Shown piece after piece: positions 1 to 6,455 of a DNA stretch of 24,070 nt (positions are counted from its first letter, which is position 1; every line of letters begins with the position of its first letter). The stretch spans positions 1 to 24,070 of IMG/VR virus record IMGVR_UViG_3300023196_000690; one strand, written 5' to 3'. Below the pieces are notes generated by a model that was given only the letters and a program-made list of their open reading frames with translations, searched no databases and was not told where the DNA came from. Both the position numbers and the translations under genes were made by a program. The stretch comes from a virus.

Positions 1-71
1 GCCAAGTTGGCGGCATTCTGCTTGGCGTTGACGATCTCTGGCGTCAGGATCTTCTTGGTCACGTCATCCAT
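1..71 (-). CDS. Partial CDS, N-terminus of a gene running off the left edge
   Basis: Only the first 23 codons are present; the product begins MDDVTKKILTPEIVNAKQ. The ATG at 71-69 shares its A with the TGA stop of the preceding gene (TGATG), the same one-base coupling seen at 985 and 1419, which supports both the start and membership in the terminase-side late operon. Too little is present to assign a family. Its position downstream of terminase and the ADP-ribosyltransferase-like gene suggests a structural or tail-related protein, which is inference from context only. Confidence 0.6.
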   Translation of the reverse strand, partial: MDDVTKKILTPEIVNAKQNAANL

Positions 72-985
72 CAGAAACCCCTCTCAGTGTTGCGCTCCTG
101 CATTCCAATTCCAAGCAGGCCAGTGCCAGCGGCTGCGGCTGACAGGTTTTTAAGATGTGCTAGGCGCGGGTCGAAGCGGGCGAATTGGCTGCGAACCTGA
201 TTTGGATACATTCGCGCTTCAATCGTTGATGGCATAAACGCACGTTCAATTGATTCAGCTTGATCATCCCTTAATTTCCCATCAGGAAAATATTTACTAA
301 AATAACCGCCGACATCGACCATGTCGTTAAATGTTACACCACTGAAACCCTGTGCCTTTGCGGCTCGGACAATATCATCCGTCCTTAAAATATCTTCGCC
401 ATATATTGCAATATCTTGCTGATCTGTCAAAATATTTGGCAAGTATGGTGCATTGCCGCCACCAGCGCGCATTGATGGCGTCAATCTATTAAAGTTTGCA
501 CCTCCAGCTTCTATGACTGGTGAGCCGTTCATGGCACGCATTGTCAGTGGCATGATGCTGCCGCTGTCTCTGGGTGCGTATGTGTATGCCAAATCAGGAT
601 TGTTTGTCGCAAAAACTGCTTGATTGTTGAAACTGGTAAAGTCCTCGCCAGTTCCGCTATATAAACCGCTTTCATGTCCGATCTGCTTTGCTCGCGCCAT
701 TCGGCTGGCTGCATCCATAGGCAGATCATAGTTGCGATAAAGATATTGATTGAGGTTGGCGTTCAGCACAGGATCGCCCATGTCCAGCATTTCTTCGGTA
801 ACGTCATCGCTACGTCCAGACCGAAGTAAGTCAACGATCTCAGCGCCACGCACAACCGCAGGATCTGCCTGCTTGGCCAGCATGGCCGCAACGTCATCGG
901 GAATTGACAGAGTTTTACCACCCTTGGCCAACGCGCCAATGCCGTCAGCAAGCAGACCAGCCAGTGTCTGAGCCTTGCCAGCCAT
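71..985 (-). CDS. ADP-ribosyltransferase-like (ART-PolyVal type) virion-associated protein
   Basis: The 304-residue product resembles the ADP-ribosyltransferase-like domain found in phage polyvalent proteins. Signatures visible are: GLYSGTGEDFTSF near residues 107-119 (the usual LYHGT-type strand, here with Ser in place of His); AVFATNNPDLAYTYA at about 123-137; AQGFSGVTFNDMVDVGG at about 211-227; and the closing VRSQFARFDPRLAHLKNLSA at about 264-283. The first 100 residues are unassigned. Proteins of this class are thought to be packaged and injected, and to modify host targets; activity here is unproven because the canonical His is replaced. The gene starts at an ATG overlapping the previous stop by one base, so it is translationally coupled to the terminase operon. 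Alternative: an inactive structural ART fold. Confidence 0.68.
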   Translation of the reverse strand: MAGKAQTLAGLLADGIGALAKGGKTLSIPDDVAAMLAKQADPAVVRGAEIVDLLRSGRSDDVTEEMLDMGDPVLNANLNQYLYRNYDLPMDAASRMARAKQIGHESGLYSGTGEDFTSFNNQAVFATNNPDLAYTYAPRDSGSIMPLTMRAMNGSPVIEAGGANFNRLTPSMRAGGGNAPYLPNILTDQQDIAIYGEDILRTDDIVRAAKAQGFSGVTFNDMVDVGGYFSKYFPDGKLRDDQAESIERAFMPSTIEARMYPNQVRSQFARFDPRLAHLKNLSAAAAGTGLLGIGMQERNTERGF

Positions 986-1419
986 CAGTAATAACCGCGC
1001 ATCACATTCACCAACTGCTCAGGCGACATCATTGGCTGTGCCTGCGGGGCAGAATTGATGGCGCGCAGCATGGCCGCAGTGTATTCATCCATGCCGCCAT
1101 ATCCGCCCACCAGTGGCTGCTGCGAGATCGGCTGCAATTGCATCGGGCGCACCTCTGGCCGAGGTGGCGGGGCCACCATCATCGGGTTGCCCTGCGGCCG
1201 CGCCATCGGACGGCGCTGCGGCATCTGCTGTTGCATCTGCTGCATCTCAGCCTGACGCTGGTTATACCCAAGTGGGCGCACGCCGATGGCGTTCAGCAGG
1301 CCAGAGCGCAGTCCGCCGACGAACTTGTCACCCGACCGACCAGCGCCGCCACCGTCAACCATGTCACGCAGGCTGGTATATCCGCCGCCGCTGTTATTCT
1401 CTGCACCGCTACCGAACAT
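985..1419 (-). CDS. Hypothetical Gly/Met/Gln/Pro-rich late protein
   Basis: This 144-residue product is not recognised. It has a Gly-rich N-terminus, a central low-complexity stretch dominated by Gln, Met, Pro and Arg (about residues 53-105), and a short ordered-looking tail (MDEYTAAMLRAINS and the C-terminal EQLVNVMRGYY). Its ATG at 1419 shares a base with the terL stop and its own stop shares a base with the next ATG, so it is locked between terL and the ART-like gene. A flexible linker, head-completion or virion accessory role is plausible from position, but nothing in the sequence proves it. Confidence 0.75.
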   Translation of the reverse strand: MFGSGAENNSGGGYTSLRDMVDGGGAGRSGDKFVGGLRSGLLNAIGVRPLGYNQRQAEMQQMQQQMPQRRPMARPQGNPMMVAPPPRPEVRPMQLQPISQQPLVGGYGGMDEYTAAMLRAINSAPQAQPMMSPEQLVNVMRGYY

Positions 1420-2822
1420 CAGGCAATCCCTTTCAAATTACGCCGCAGTGGCTTGCCCCAAGACACGGACTTGCCACCCATCGCCGTCACCCCGTCACCA
1501 GCCAGCGTCAAGCAGACGGCGTCTGCGATGTCTGGCGAGTGCAGCCCACGGCGCTTCATCTCGTCCTTGCTCTCGGCCTTCATCTTGCCGTTGCTGCTGA
1601 AACTATACCTGATCGCGGTCAATTCGGCAAGCAACTGTTCATTCTTAGGCAGTCGGCTGGTGCGCTCCTCCAGCATCCCGCGCATCTTGAACCACAATTC
1701 ACTGCGAAGATTGGTGTAAGTCCCGCCCATCGACGGAGCCTCGGACACATTCACGCCGCGCACTGGCAGCCCCAATTCGCGCAGGCGGTCAACCACGCCG
1801 CCGCCCATGCCGATCACGTCAACCAGTATCTCCACGGGCTGCATGGATGGTGGCAGGCCGTCATACTGCGCCTTCACGCGGCCCACGGTCTGCATCAGAT
1901 CCAGCCCCTGCCAACTGCTGACCGCCGTCCACACCGAGCCAGCGCGCTCTGCCAGTGCCGACTTGTCCGATCCAAAGCGCGCCACGTCCAGACCCCAGAC
2001 AATCGTGCCGCCCTTGGCAGGCTCAATGTCGCGCTCCATCGCACTGTCCACCAAGTGAAACGGGATGATCGTGTCGTCGTCGGCCAGCGGGAACTCACCC
2101 AAGACGCGGATGCGAAACGCATTGCTATCCTCGCCGTAGCGCAGCCTCATCTCGTCAACGAACTCATCGCTGACCAGCTTACTCTCGACGCAGGACCAGC
2201 GGCGCGTCCACCAAGATCCAGCCAGCCGCGTTTGGCTTTCGTAAAACGTGCCGCTGGAGCGTGTCGGGTTGGATAGCAGGATCGTCACCGCCGAGTGACC
2301 CGACATCGACCCCGCAGCGGCCTCAAAGACGGCCTCTGGCACGCCTGACGCCTCGTCCACGACCAGCATGACATTCTCAGAGTGAACCCCAGCCAGCGCC
2401 TCTGGCGTCTCGGCACGCGATGTCCGAGCAGAGATAAACGCCTCAGACGGCGCGGCGATCAGTTCAACGCGATCAGACTTCACCGTCAGCATCGACTTCA
2501 GCGGCGCTGGCAGTTCGTTGATCCAACGCTTTAACTCCGCAAAAAGTGCGTCGAATAACTGTCCGCTGGTGGGTGCAGTCACGACGACCTTGTTGGGAAA
2601 CCTCAACAGCAGATACCACAGCATCGCCCACGAGGCCGCCGTTGACTTACCCGTGCCGTGGCCAGAGCGGATCGAGATCTTGCGCTCACCGCTGGCCAGA
2701 GCCTGCAGGAACTCGGCCTGATACGGCTGCGGCTCGACGCCGAGGATCTCGCGCACGAACAGCACGGGATCGTTGTGATACGCGGCGACAAATGCCTCCA
2801 TCGGGTTTTCGTCGTTACTCAT
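1419..2822 (-). CDS. terL: Terminase large subunit (packaging ATPase-nuclease)
   Basis: The motor that pumps DNA into the prohead and cuts concatemers. The 467-residue product (ATG at 2822) carries Walker A SGHGTGKS (catalytic Lys about 59), Walker B VMLVVDEAS (Asp156-Glu157) and the coupling motif LLSNPT (about 182-187). The RNase H-like nuclease domain shows WGLDVARFGSDKSA (Asp279), VDVIGMGG (Asp335) and HSPDIADAV (Asp434). All key acidic residues are present, so it looks functional. A GTG at 2831 in frame would add three residues; I prefer the ATG because GGGTGA lies about 5 bases upstream of it. The start overlaps the terS stop by 8 bases, and the stop is coupled to the next gene. Confidence 0.95.
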   Translation of the reverse strand: MSNDENPMEAFVAAYHNDPVLFVREILGVEPQPYQAEFLQALASGERKISIRSGHGTGKSTAASWAMLWYLLLRFPNKVVVTAPTSGQLFDALFAELKRWINELPAPLKSMLTVKSDRVELIAAPSEAFISARTSRAETPEALAGVHSENVMLVVDEASGVPEAVFEAAAGSMSGHSAVTILLSNPTRSSGTFYESQTRLAGSWWTRRWSCVESKLVSDEFVDEMRLRYGEDSNAFRIRVLGEFPLADDDTIIPFHLVDSAMERDIEPAKGGTIVWGLDVARFGSDKSALAERAGSVWTAVSSWQGLDLMQTVGRVKAQYDGLPPSMQPVEILVDVIGMGGGVVDRLRELGLPVRGVNVSEAPSMGGTYTNLRSELWFKMRGMLEERTSRLPKNEQLLAELTAIRYSFSSNGKMKAESKDEMKRRGLHSPDIADAVCLTLAGDGVTAMGGKSVSWGKPLRRNLKGIA

Positions 2823-3285
2823 CCTCGTCACCCGTCACGTCGATGGCCACCGCGTCAATCAATCCAACACGCACCTTACGCAGCGCGTCCAAGTGCATAT
2901 CGCCAATGCTGATGGTAACCGACTTCTCCTTCGGCGCAAACCTGTCTGGATGGTTGATCGCGGCAAACCACTTGCGCGTGTCAATCCGCTGCTTGGCCGC
3001 CGCCACGTCCTGTGACGTCAGGTCAGCCTTGACCGCCAGCGCATCGGCAATTTGAAGCGTATCCTCTGCCATCAACTCCGCGCTCTCGCGGCGTGCCTCA
3101 TCCAGCAGCTTGCGATACTCAGGATGCCCGTTGATCTGTCGGCTGACATAGGCGCGATCCATGCCAATGTCAGCCGCCAGAGCCGCAATCGACTTCCCGT
3201 TTGCAATGTGAGCGTAAACGAACTCTGGCCCGCCGAGGTCAGCCAGAACCTCAAACAATTTTTTCTTCATCGGTCTGCCTGCCAT
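2815..3285 (-). CDS. terS: Terminase small subunit (DNA-recognition component)
   Basis: The 156-residue product has an N-terminal helix-turn-helix (about residues 31-52, SIAALAADIGMDRAYVSRQI) followed by a helical segment with the typical small-terminase pattern AEDTLQIADA...DTRKWFAAINHPDRFAPKE, which suggests an oligomerisation core. The acidic C-terminus ends GDEDE. Small terminase subunits bind the packaging site and regulate the large subunit, and direct adjacency to terL supports the call. The start is preceded by GGAGGAGACACCG, a strong ribosome-binding site. This is the first gene of the leftward packaging operon and has a roughly 200-bp leader from the best candidate promoter. Confidence 0.88.
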   Translation of the reverse strand: MAGRPMKKKLFEVLADLGGPEFVYAHIANGKSIAALAADIGMDRAYVSRQINGHPEYRKLLDEARRESAELMAEDTLQIADALAVKADLTSQDVAAAKQRIDTRKWFAAINHPDRFAPKEKSVTISIGDMHLDALRKVRVGLIDAVAIDVTGDEDE

Positions 3286-3309
3286 CGGTGTCTCCTCCGT
3301 CCAGCAATT

Positions 3310-3325
3310 TATAAAAATTTTTATA
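3310..3325. promoter_or_regulatory. AT-rich perfect palindrome near terS (candidate -10 region or melting site)
   Basis: TATAAAAATTTTTATA is a perfect 16-bp palindrome 25 bases upstream of the terS start. It contains TATAAA on the leftward strand, but no convincing -35 lies 16-18 bases further upstream. It could be a late promoter needing an activator, or a DNA-bending site. Confidence 0.35.
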
Positions 3326-3468
3326 CACGGCGGGCGTGTGTTTGCATAGGGGTGGGGGGGGTCTACATATTTGGCTGGGTAAAAATCTGTGTGTGTTGGG
3401 TTGTCATAGCAACCGCACCCCGAAAACGTGCGGGTGGGGGGGGGTCAAAAGATGCCTGCCAGATCGGG

Positions 3469-3490
3469 CGGATGTTAGCGCTAACATCCG
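3469..3490. promoter_or_regulatory. 22-bp perfect palindrome resembling a LacI-family operator
   Basis: The arms CGGATGTTAGC and GCTAACATCCG are exact reverse complements with no spacer. The core TTAGCGCTAA, with its central CG, is the shape known for operators of LacI/GalR-family repressors in Alphaproteobacteria. It sits immediately downstream of a candidate leftward promoter (3502-3531), the classic place for a repressor to block transcription. No LacI-family gene is encoded in the window, so a host protein or a gene outside the window would have to bind it. Confidence 0.5.
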
Positions 3491-3501
3491 ATAATCACTA
3501 T

Positions 3502-3531
3502 TATGTAATGTGCGCACTCTAATGATATCAA
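3502..3531 (-). promoter_or_regulatory. Candidate leftward promoter for the packaging operon
   Basis: On the minus strand TTGATA (3531-3526, five of six to the -35 consensus) is followed after 18 bases by TACATA (3507-3502), a weak -10. An overlapping CATAAT is present but at 20-base spacing. The predicted transcription start would fall at the edge of the 22-bp palindrome. Weak by sequence alone; its location between a terminator and terS supports it. Confidence 0.35.
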
Positions 3532-3560
3532 TGACTTAGCATATTTAGACAAAAGATAAC

Positions 3561-3591
3561 GCCGACCTATGCTGTGCGTGCATGGGTCGGC
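3561..3591 (-). terminator. Terminator-like hairpin ending the leftward accessory operon
   Basis: A 12-bp stem (GCCGACCTATGC with GCATGGGTCGGC, one G-T wobble) encloses a 7-base loop. On the leftward strand it is followed by GTTATCTTTTG, a short interrupted T-tract. It lies 90 bases past the stop of the last accessory gene (3681), so it probably separates that operon from packaging transcription. Confidence 0.6.
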
Positions 3592-3680
3592 GCTGTTTGA
3601 CTGTGCAGAAATGTGTAGACAGATGGTCGGCTGTGCGTTCCCGCGCACACACGCGAGGCAGCGTGTCGCCGTTGTGGTGG

Positions 3681-3893
3681 TCAATGCAACATCACGTCAC
3701 CATCCATAGCCTCAGTCATCACCGCCTTGACGGCACGCGACACGGACAGACATATCTCCTGCAGGTCCGTGCCGCTTTCAATCTCGGACCACATGATTTC
3801 TGTCCACATATCAACGAGTTCCTCCACAGTGTTGGGATCGCACTCATCGACGTTTACGTCCATCATCATTATGATCCGCAGCGGTTTACTCAT
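3681..3893 (-). CDS. Hypothetical small acidic protein
   Basis: A 70-residue product, not recognised, with many Met, Asp and Glu residues and no membrane segment or cysteine motif. It begins with a hydrophobic strand (LRIIMMMDVNVDE) and continues as a likely helix (VEELVDMWTEIMWSEIE). The ATG at 3893 overlaps the stop of the DUF6378 gene by 8 bases. It is the last gene of the accessory operon, followed by the hairpin at 3561-3591. The overlap supports translation even though no function can be given. Confidence 0.7.
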   Translation of the reverse strand: MSKPLRIIMMMDVNVDECDPNTVEELVDMWTEIMWSEIESGTDLQEICLSVSRAVKAVMTEAMDGDVMLH

Positions 3894-4449
3894 CGCGCAA
3901 CTCGTCCATCACGCACTCATACGCAATGCCCGCGTATGCCATCAGGTCAACGTAATGATCACGCTTGCTTGGGCTAATGCGCGCCCGTGCAATCTTCGCC
4001 GCGATCAGGACCATCACCACGTCATGCGCGGTTAAGTCCTTGCCAGTCGCAATGGAGGCGATCTTGGCGATGTTGTCGTGGTTACCAACTGGATCGCCGT
4101 AGTCCATGTGACGGTCGCCGCAGGTGATCTCCTCTGCCTCACGCAGCAATTGTGCGCGCAGTGCGACTGGCTTCTCTGGAACTTTCACATCAGCCCACCC
4201 CTGCATGGATGCAGCCTTGCTGATGCCGCGTGGATCATAGCCGAATGATATCACGTTGAGCGCCTCCATCAGCTTATCCTGAATTGGCGTCAGCTTCGGA
4301 TCCTTATGCTCCCTGAGATGCGCCAGCCCATTGCGGTCGATGAAATCGTCCAGCGCCTTCTCATTAATTGTCGGCCCGACACTCGCAAGTTCGAGCGCCT
4401 CGTCCACCGTCATGCTGCCCTTGCCGCCTGCTGTTTTCTTGACTTTCAA
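3886..4449 (-). CDS. DUF6378 domain protein, TTG start
   Basis: The 187-residue product carries a C-terminal domain matching DUF6378, a phage family of unknown function. It has the hallmark LLREAEEITCGDRHMDYGDPVGNHDNIAKIA split around residues 99-130, then HDVVMVLIAAKIARARISP and DHYVDLMAYAGIAYE. Asp, His and Glu residues in these helices suggest a metal or nucleotide site, which is inference. The start is TTG at 4449, overlapping the previous TGA as TTGA. A very strong GGGGAGG about 7 bases upstream decides it over the next in-frame Met at residue 13. The N-terminal 80 residues are unassigned. Confidence 0.8.
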   Translation of the reverse strand: MKVKKTAGGKGSMTVDEALELASVGPTINEKALDDFIDRNGLAHLREHKDPKLTPIQDKLMEALNVISFGYDPRGISKAASMQGWADVKVPEKPVALRAQLLREAEEITCGDRHMDYGDPVGNHDNIAKIASIATGKDLTAHDVVMVLIAAKIARARISPSKRDHYVDLMAYAGIAYECVMDELRDE

Positions 4450-5051
4450 AATATGACCTCCCCGTCATCAAGTTCTGGCAGCGGCCCTATATTGGTAACC
4501 TCCGCCTCAGTTCCAAAGTGCTTGCGCGCCTCTGCTACCACATCCGATAGCAGACTGCCGTGATATGCCACAAGTGCCAGCACCATTTCACGCTCGGTAA
4601 TTATTCTGGCATCGGGCAGACGCTCGGCCACCTCCTGCCATTTCCGTCCATCTTTCAGTATCGCAAACTTGATCCCCTCAGCCTCCACCTCCCACACGTC
4701 CGTAGAGAGCGCCAGATGGCCCCTAGAGAGCGCCTCGGCATCCATTATGACCAGACCCCGCCTGCAACTCTCAACCCACTTCAAAACGTCTCCCACGCAG
4801 TGTGCGTCCATCGCCTCATTCAGCTTGGCCATCGCCAGTCCATACTTCGCCGCCGTTTCTGTTGACACCAACTCCTCCAGCCTGCCGATGCCCCACTTCC
4901 AGTCCATCCGCTGCGTGTCATGTGTCAGCGCCCCGACCATCGTGTCACACTGCTGCTCCTCGACGCTCATCCTCGGACTGATCACGCGATCAGACTTCAT
5001 GTGTCGAACTGGCCGCTTCACCACCGTCTTCTTACTGCTTGCCTTAGCCAT
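4446..5051 (-). CDS. Hypothetical conserved phage protein (201 aa)
   Basis: Function not recognised. It has a basic N-terminal tail (MAKASSKKTVVKRPVRHMKSD), then a helical region with WKWGIGRLEELVSTETAAKYG at about 52-72, a segment KWVESCRRGLVIMDAEAL, and a mixed region ending in an acidic tail. The basic leader may contact nucleic acid, but this is inference. It is the first gene downstream of the GGCGCAC repeat region (5083-5267), so that region may contain its promoter or operator. Its stop overlaps the TTG of the DUF6378 gene, implying coupled translation. Confidence 0.75.
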   Translation of the reverse strand: MAKASSKKTVVKRPVRHMKSDRVISPRMSVEEQQCDTMVGALTHDTQRMDWKWGIGRLEELVSTETAAKYGLAMAKLNEAMDAHCVGDVLKWVESCRRGLVIMDAEALSRGHLALSTDVWEVEAEGIKFAILKDGRKWQEVAERLPDARIITEREMVLALVAYHGSLLSDVVAEARKHFGTEAEVTNIGPLPELDDGEVIF

Positions 5052-5082
5052 CGACTTTCACCCCCTCAAACTGACCCAACTC

Positions 5083-5267
5083 GGCGCACCTCATTTTCCG
5101 CACCCTAAACCCCGCCAACATCAGGCGCACTTTAGGCGCACTACCTACCCCCCCTAAAGGGGGGGTATAGGATAGGTGCGCCGAAACTGCGCGCAACTGT
5201 CTTGTTCCGAACCGCCAAAAAGGCGCACTAGGCGCACCTCGGCGCACCTCAAATCTCAAGGTGCGCC
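5083..5267. repeat. Array of eight GGCGCAC(C)/GTGCGCC repeats (iteron-like)
   Basis: GGCGCAC occurs at 5083, 5124, 5135, 5222, 5231 and 5241. Its inverse GGTGCGCC occurs at 5175 and 5260. Adjacent direct copies are 9-11 bases apart, about one helical turn, and the array surrounds a G/C hairpin at 5146-5167. This fills a 255-bp gap with no convincing gene, in the middle of an otherwise tightly overlapping operon. Such phased two-orientation repeats are typical of initiator or regulator binding arrays; a replication origin or operator is inferred. Confidence 0.6.
5146..5167. other. C7-TAAA-G7 hairpin inside the repeat array
   Basis: TACCCCCCC and GGGGGGGTA form a 9-bp stem with loop TAAA. It is nested inside an outer inverted pair, GGCGCAC (5135-5141) and GTGCGCC (5176-5182), giving a cruciform-capable element of 48 bp. 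On either strand the hairpin lacks a T-tract, so it is not a typical terminator. An origin or protein-binding cruciform is more likely. Confidence 0.6.
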
Positions 5268-5269
5268 AC

Positions 5270-5291
5270 CCACGCCAAGACCACGCCAAGA
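5270..5291. repeat. Tandem 11-bp repeat, two copies
   Basis: CCACGCCAAGA is present twice head to tail (5270-5280, 5281-5291), directly abutting the last GTGCGCC element and followed by a partial third copy (CCACACC). It borders the iteron-like array and may be part of it. Confidence 0.6.
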
Positions 5292-5306
5292 CCACACCAC
5301 TGCCCA

Positions 5307-5507
5307 TCAAAGCGTCCCCATCGACGGCATATCCGTCTCCACGCAGCGCACCATTTTGACCTCCAGCCCGTCCAGTTCAAGCTGCTCACGGACGGCCAGA
5401 ATGTTCTCGCCGCAGATGTATTTGTTGCTGAAGGGGATGTATGTGTTGAACCCCTCAAACGGGCCAGCGCCGAAGGTGACGACCATGATTGTCCAAAATG
5501 TTGTCAT
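5307..5507 (-). CDS. Hypothetical small protein
   Basis: A 66-residue product starting with a hydrophobic strand (TFWTIMVVTFG), then GFNTYIPFSNKYICGENILAV and a helix-strand end (EQLELDGLEVKMVRCVETD). Not recognised. The mix looks like a small alpha/beta domain rather than a membrane protein. The ATG at 5507 overlaps the upstream stop as ATGA, supporting translation. It is the last gene before the repeat array, so the transcript may end or be regulated there. Confidence 0.65.
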   Translation of the reverse strand: MTTFWTIMVVTFGAGPFEGFNTYIPFSNKYICGENILAVREQLELDGLEVKMVRCVETDMPSMGTL

Positions 5508-5689
5508 GGCTTGACCTCCAGTTCGGCGGCTTGGATGTGCTTGTGTGCATCATTCCACGTTGCGCACTCTGGGTCGTCAGGCGTTTCAATCGGCCCCATA
5601 GCACCGCAACGACATGACACTTGCCGCCCCTCATATCCGTCAGGTGTGCAACGGCAAAACGGGCATGACTTCAATTCAGGTGCGGTCAT
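5504..5689 (-). CDS. Lar-like zinc-finger protein (restriction-alleviation family)
   Basis: The 61-residue product matches the layout of the Lar/restriction-alleviation small zinc fingers: LKSCPFC (Cys9, Cys12), then VSCRCGAMGP (Cys26, Cys28) and a terminal ECATWNDAH matching the usual A..WN.R ending. Family members such as Rac-prophage Lar modulate type I restriction, but most phage homologues are uncharacterised. The second cysteine pair is C-x-C rather than the usual C-x-x-C, which may alter metal binding. It overlaps both neighbours by 4 bases in the accessory operon. Confidence 0.72.
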   Translation of the reverse strand: MTAPELKSCPFCRCTPDGYEGRQVSCRCGAMGPIETPDDPECATWNDAHKHIQAAELEVKP

Positions 5690-6039
5690 TCTTCTTCTCC
5701 CTCGATTTTCTCAAACGTGAACGATGGCACACCATTGAGTGTATCCACCCGCACAAAGCCGATTACATGGGCAGGGTCATTGTCATCAAGTGCCTCACGC
5801 TTTGTGCCGTATGACCATCCCAGAGAACCATTCAAAAGCACCACGGTCCACGTTGTTATCGCTACAGGCGCGGGCTTGCCACGGTATACAACGTTCAATT
5901 CCCAAGTTGGCTTAAAGGCAGAATGCCATTTATCTAAATGATAATGTTCCCACCCATGCGGCCAGTTCTGTAATTCAGATCGCTCTGTTACGCTGAGTAA
6001 CCGTAATGGAATGCGGTTTGTTGTCGGATCAAATGTCAT
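5686..6039 (-). CDS. Hypothetical protein (117 aa)
   Basis: Not recognised. It is rich in aromatic residues (NWPHGWEHYHLDKWHSAF, TWELNVVYRG, TTWTVVLLNGSLGWSYG) and predicted mostly beta, ending in an acidic tail EKIEGEEE. No cysteine motif or membrane segment is seen. Overlaps on both sides (stop at the Lar-like start, start within the stop of the HTH gene) place it firmly in the accessory operon. Confidence 0.7.
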   Translation of the reverse strand: MTFDPTTNRIPLRLLSVTERSELQNWPHGWEHYHLDKWHSAFKPTWELNVVYRGKPAPVAITTWTVVLLNGSLGWSYGTKREALDDNDPAHVIGFVRVDTLNGVPSFTFEKIEGEEE

Positions 6040-6455
6040 TCCGTTTCCTCCATGTAAGCGTCAGCGATCACGATGGCCGCATACTCGTAAATCGTCATGC
6101 CGTCAGGCGTGTTGCGGTCCAGCCACTCGATCACGTCAAGTTGCAGGAATTGAAACACAAGTCCGTGCGTCTTTTGCTGCAAGACTGACCGCACATATGA
6201 CGGGACCATACCGTATTTGCGGGCGATATCAGAGATGGTCATGCCGCTGCGCCAGTCGTCTGTCATCATTCGGCGGTTGGCATATTTGCCACTCGGTGGC
6301 AGCCCGCGCAGGCGCTTAAACGTGATGCCATTGTCGCGGCAGATGTTGTGGATCGTGGTGCGCGACACGCCCAAGATGTGCATCGCATCGGCGCAAGTGT
6401 TTGCTTGGATCACGTCCATCTCATGCTGCGTGCTTTTGCGTTTGTTCTGTGGCAT
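6036..6455 (-). CDS. DNA-binding protein with two helix-turn-helix segments
   Basis: The 139-residue product shows two candidate helix-turn-helix units: residues about 19-45 (CADAMHILGVSRTTIHNICR) and about 70-94 (MTISDIARKYGMVPSYVRSVL). Duplicated HTH units of this kind occur in phage regulators and in small-terminase or homing-associated DNA-binding proteins. The C-terminus (LQLDVIEWLDRNTPDGMTIYEYAAIVIADAYMEE) looks like a separate helical domain. It is coupled to the membrane-protein gene upstream by a one-base TGATG overlap. A transcriptional regulator of the middle genes is the likeliest role; target sites are unknown. Confidence 0.7.
   Translation of the reverse strand: MPQNKRKSTQHEMDVIQANTCADAMHILGVSRTTIHNICRDNGITFKRLRGLPPSGKYANRRMMTDDWRSGMTISDIARKYGMVPSYVRSVLQQKTHGLVFQFLQLDVIEWLDRNTPDGMTIYEYAAIVIADAYMEETE

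Larger units (their letters stand above)
3286..3680. other. 395-bp non-coding leader/junction upstream of terS
   Basis: No credible gene lies here. From right to left it holds: a terminator-like hairpin (3561-3591); a candidate leftward promoter (3502-3531); a small inverted repeat ATAAT-CACT-ATTAT (3491-3504); a 22-bp perfect palindrome (3469-3490); two G-tract repeats (3349-3363, 3432-3446); and a 16-bp perfect palindrome TATAAAAATTTTTATA (3310-3325). The two G-tracts read GGGG-T-G8-TC and GGG-T-G9-TC. This looks like the control region for the packaging/late operon, possibly with the packaging site. Confidence 0.7.

Noticed and set aside
1113-2276. Long rightward open frame of 387 codons opposite terL and the adjacent gene
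   Set aside because: It lies antisense to terL, whose motifs are unambiguous, and contains low-complexity His/Arg/Ala text with no family signal. GC-rich codons commonly leave such shadow frames.
5083-5267. Possible CRISPR array
   Set aside because: Repeats are only 7-8 bp, occur in both orientations and lack uniform spacers.
5044-5310. Leftward 88-codon frame through the GGCGCAC region
   Set aside because: Composition is dictated by the repeats (Gly-Ala-Pro/Arg text) and overlaps neighbours. Treated as non-coding repeat array, though a coding origin is not excluded.
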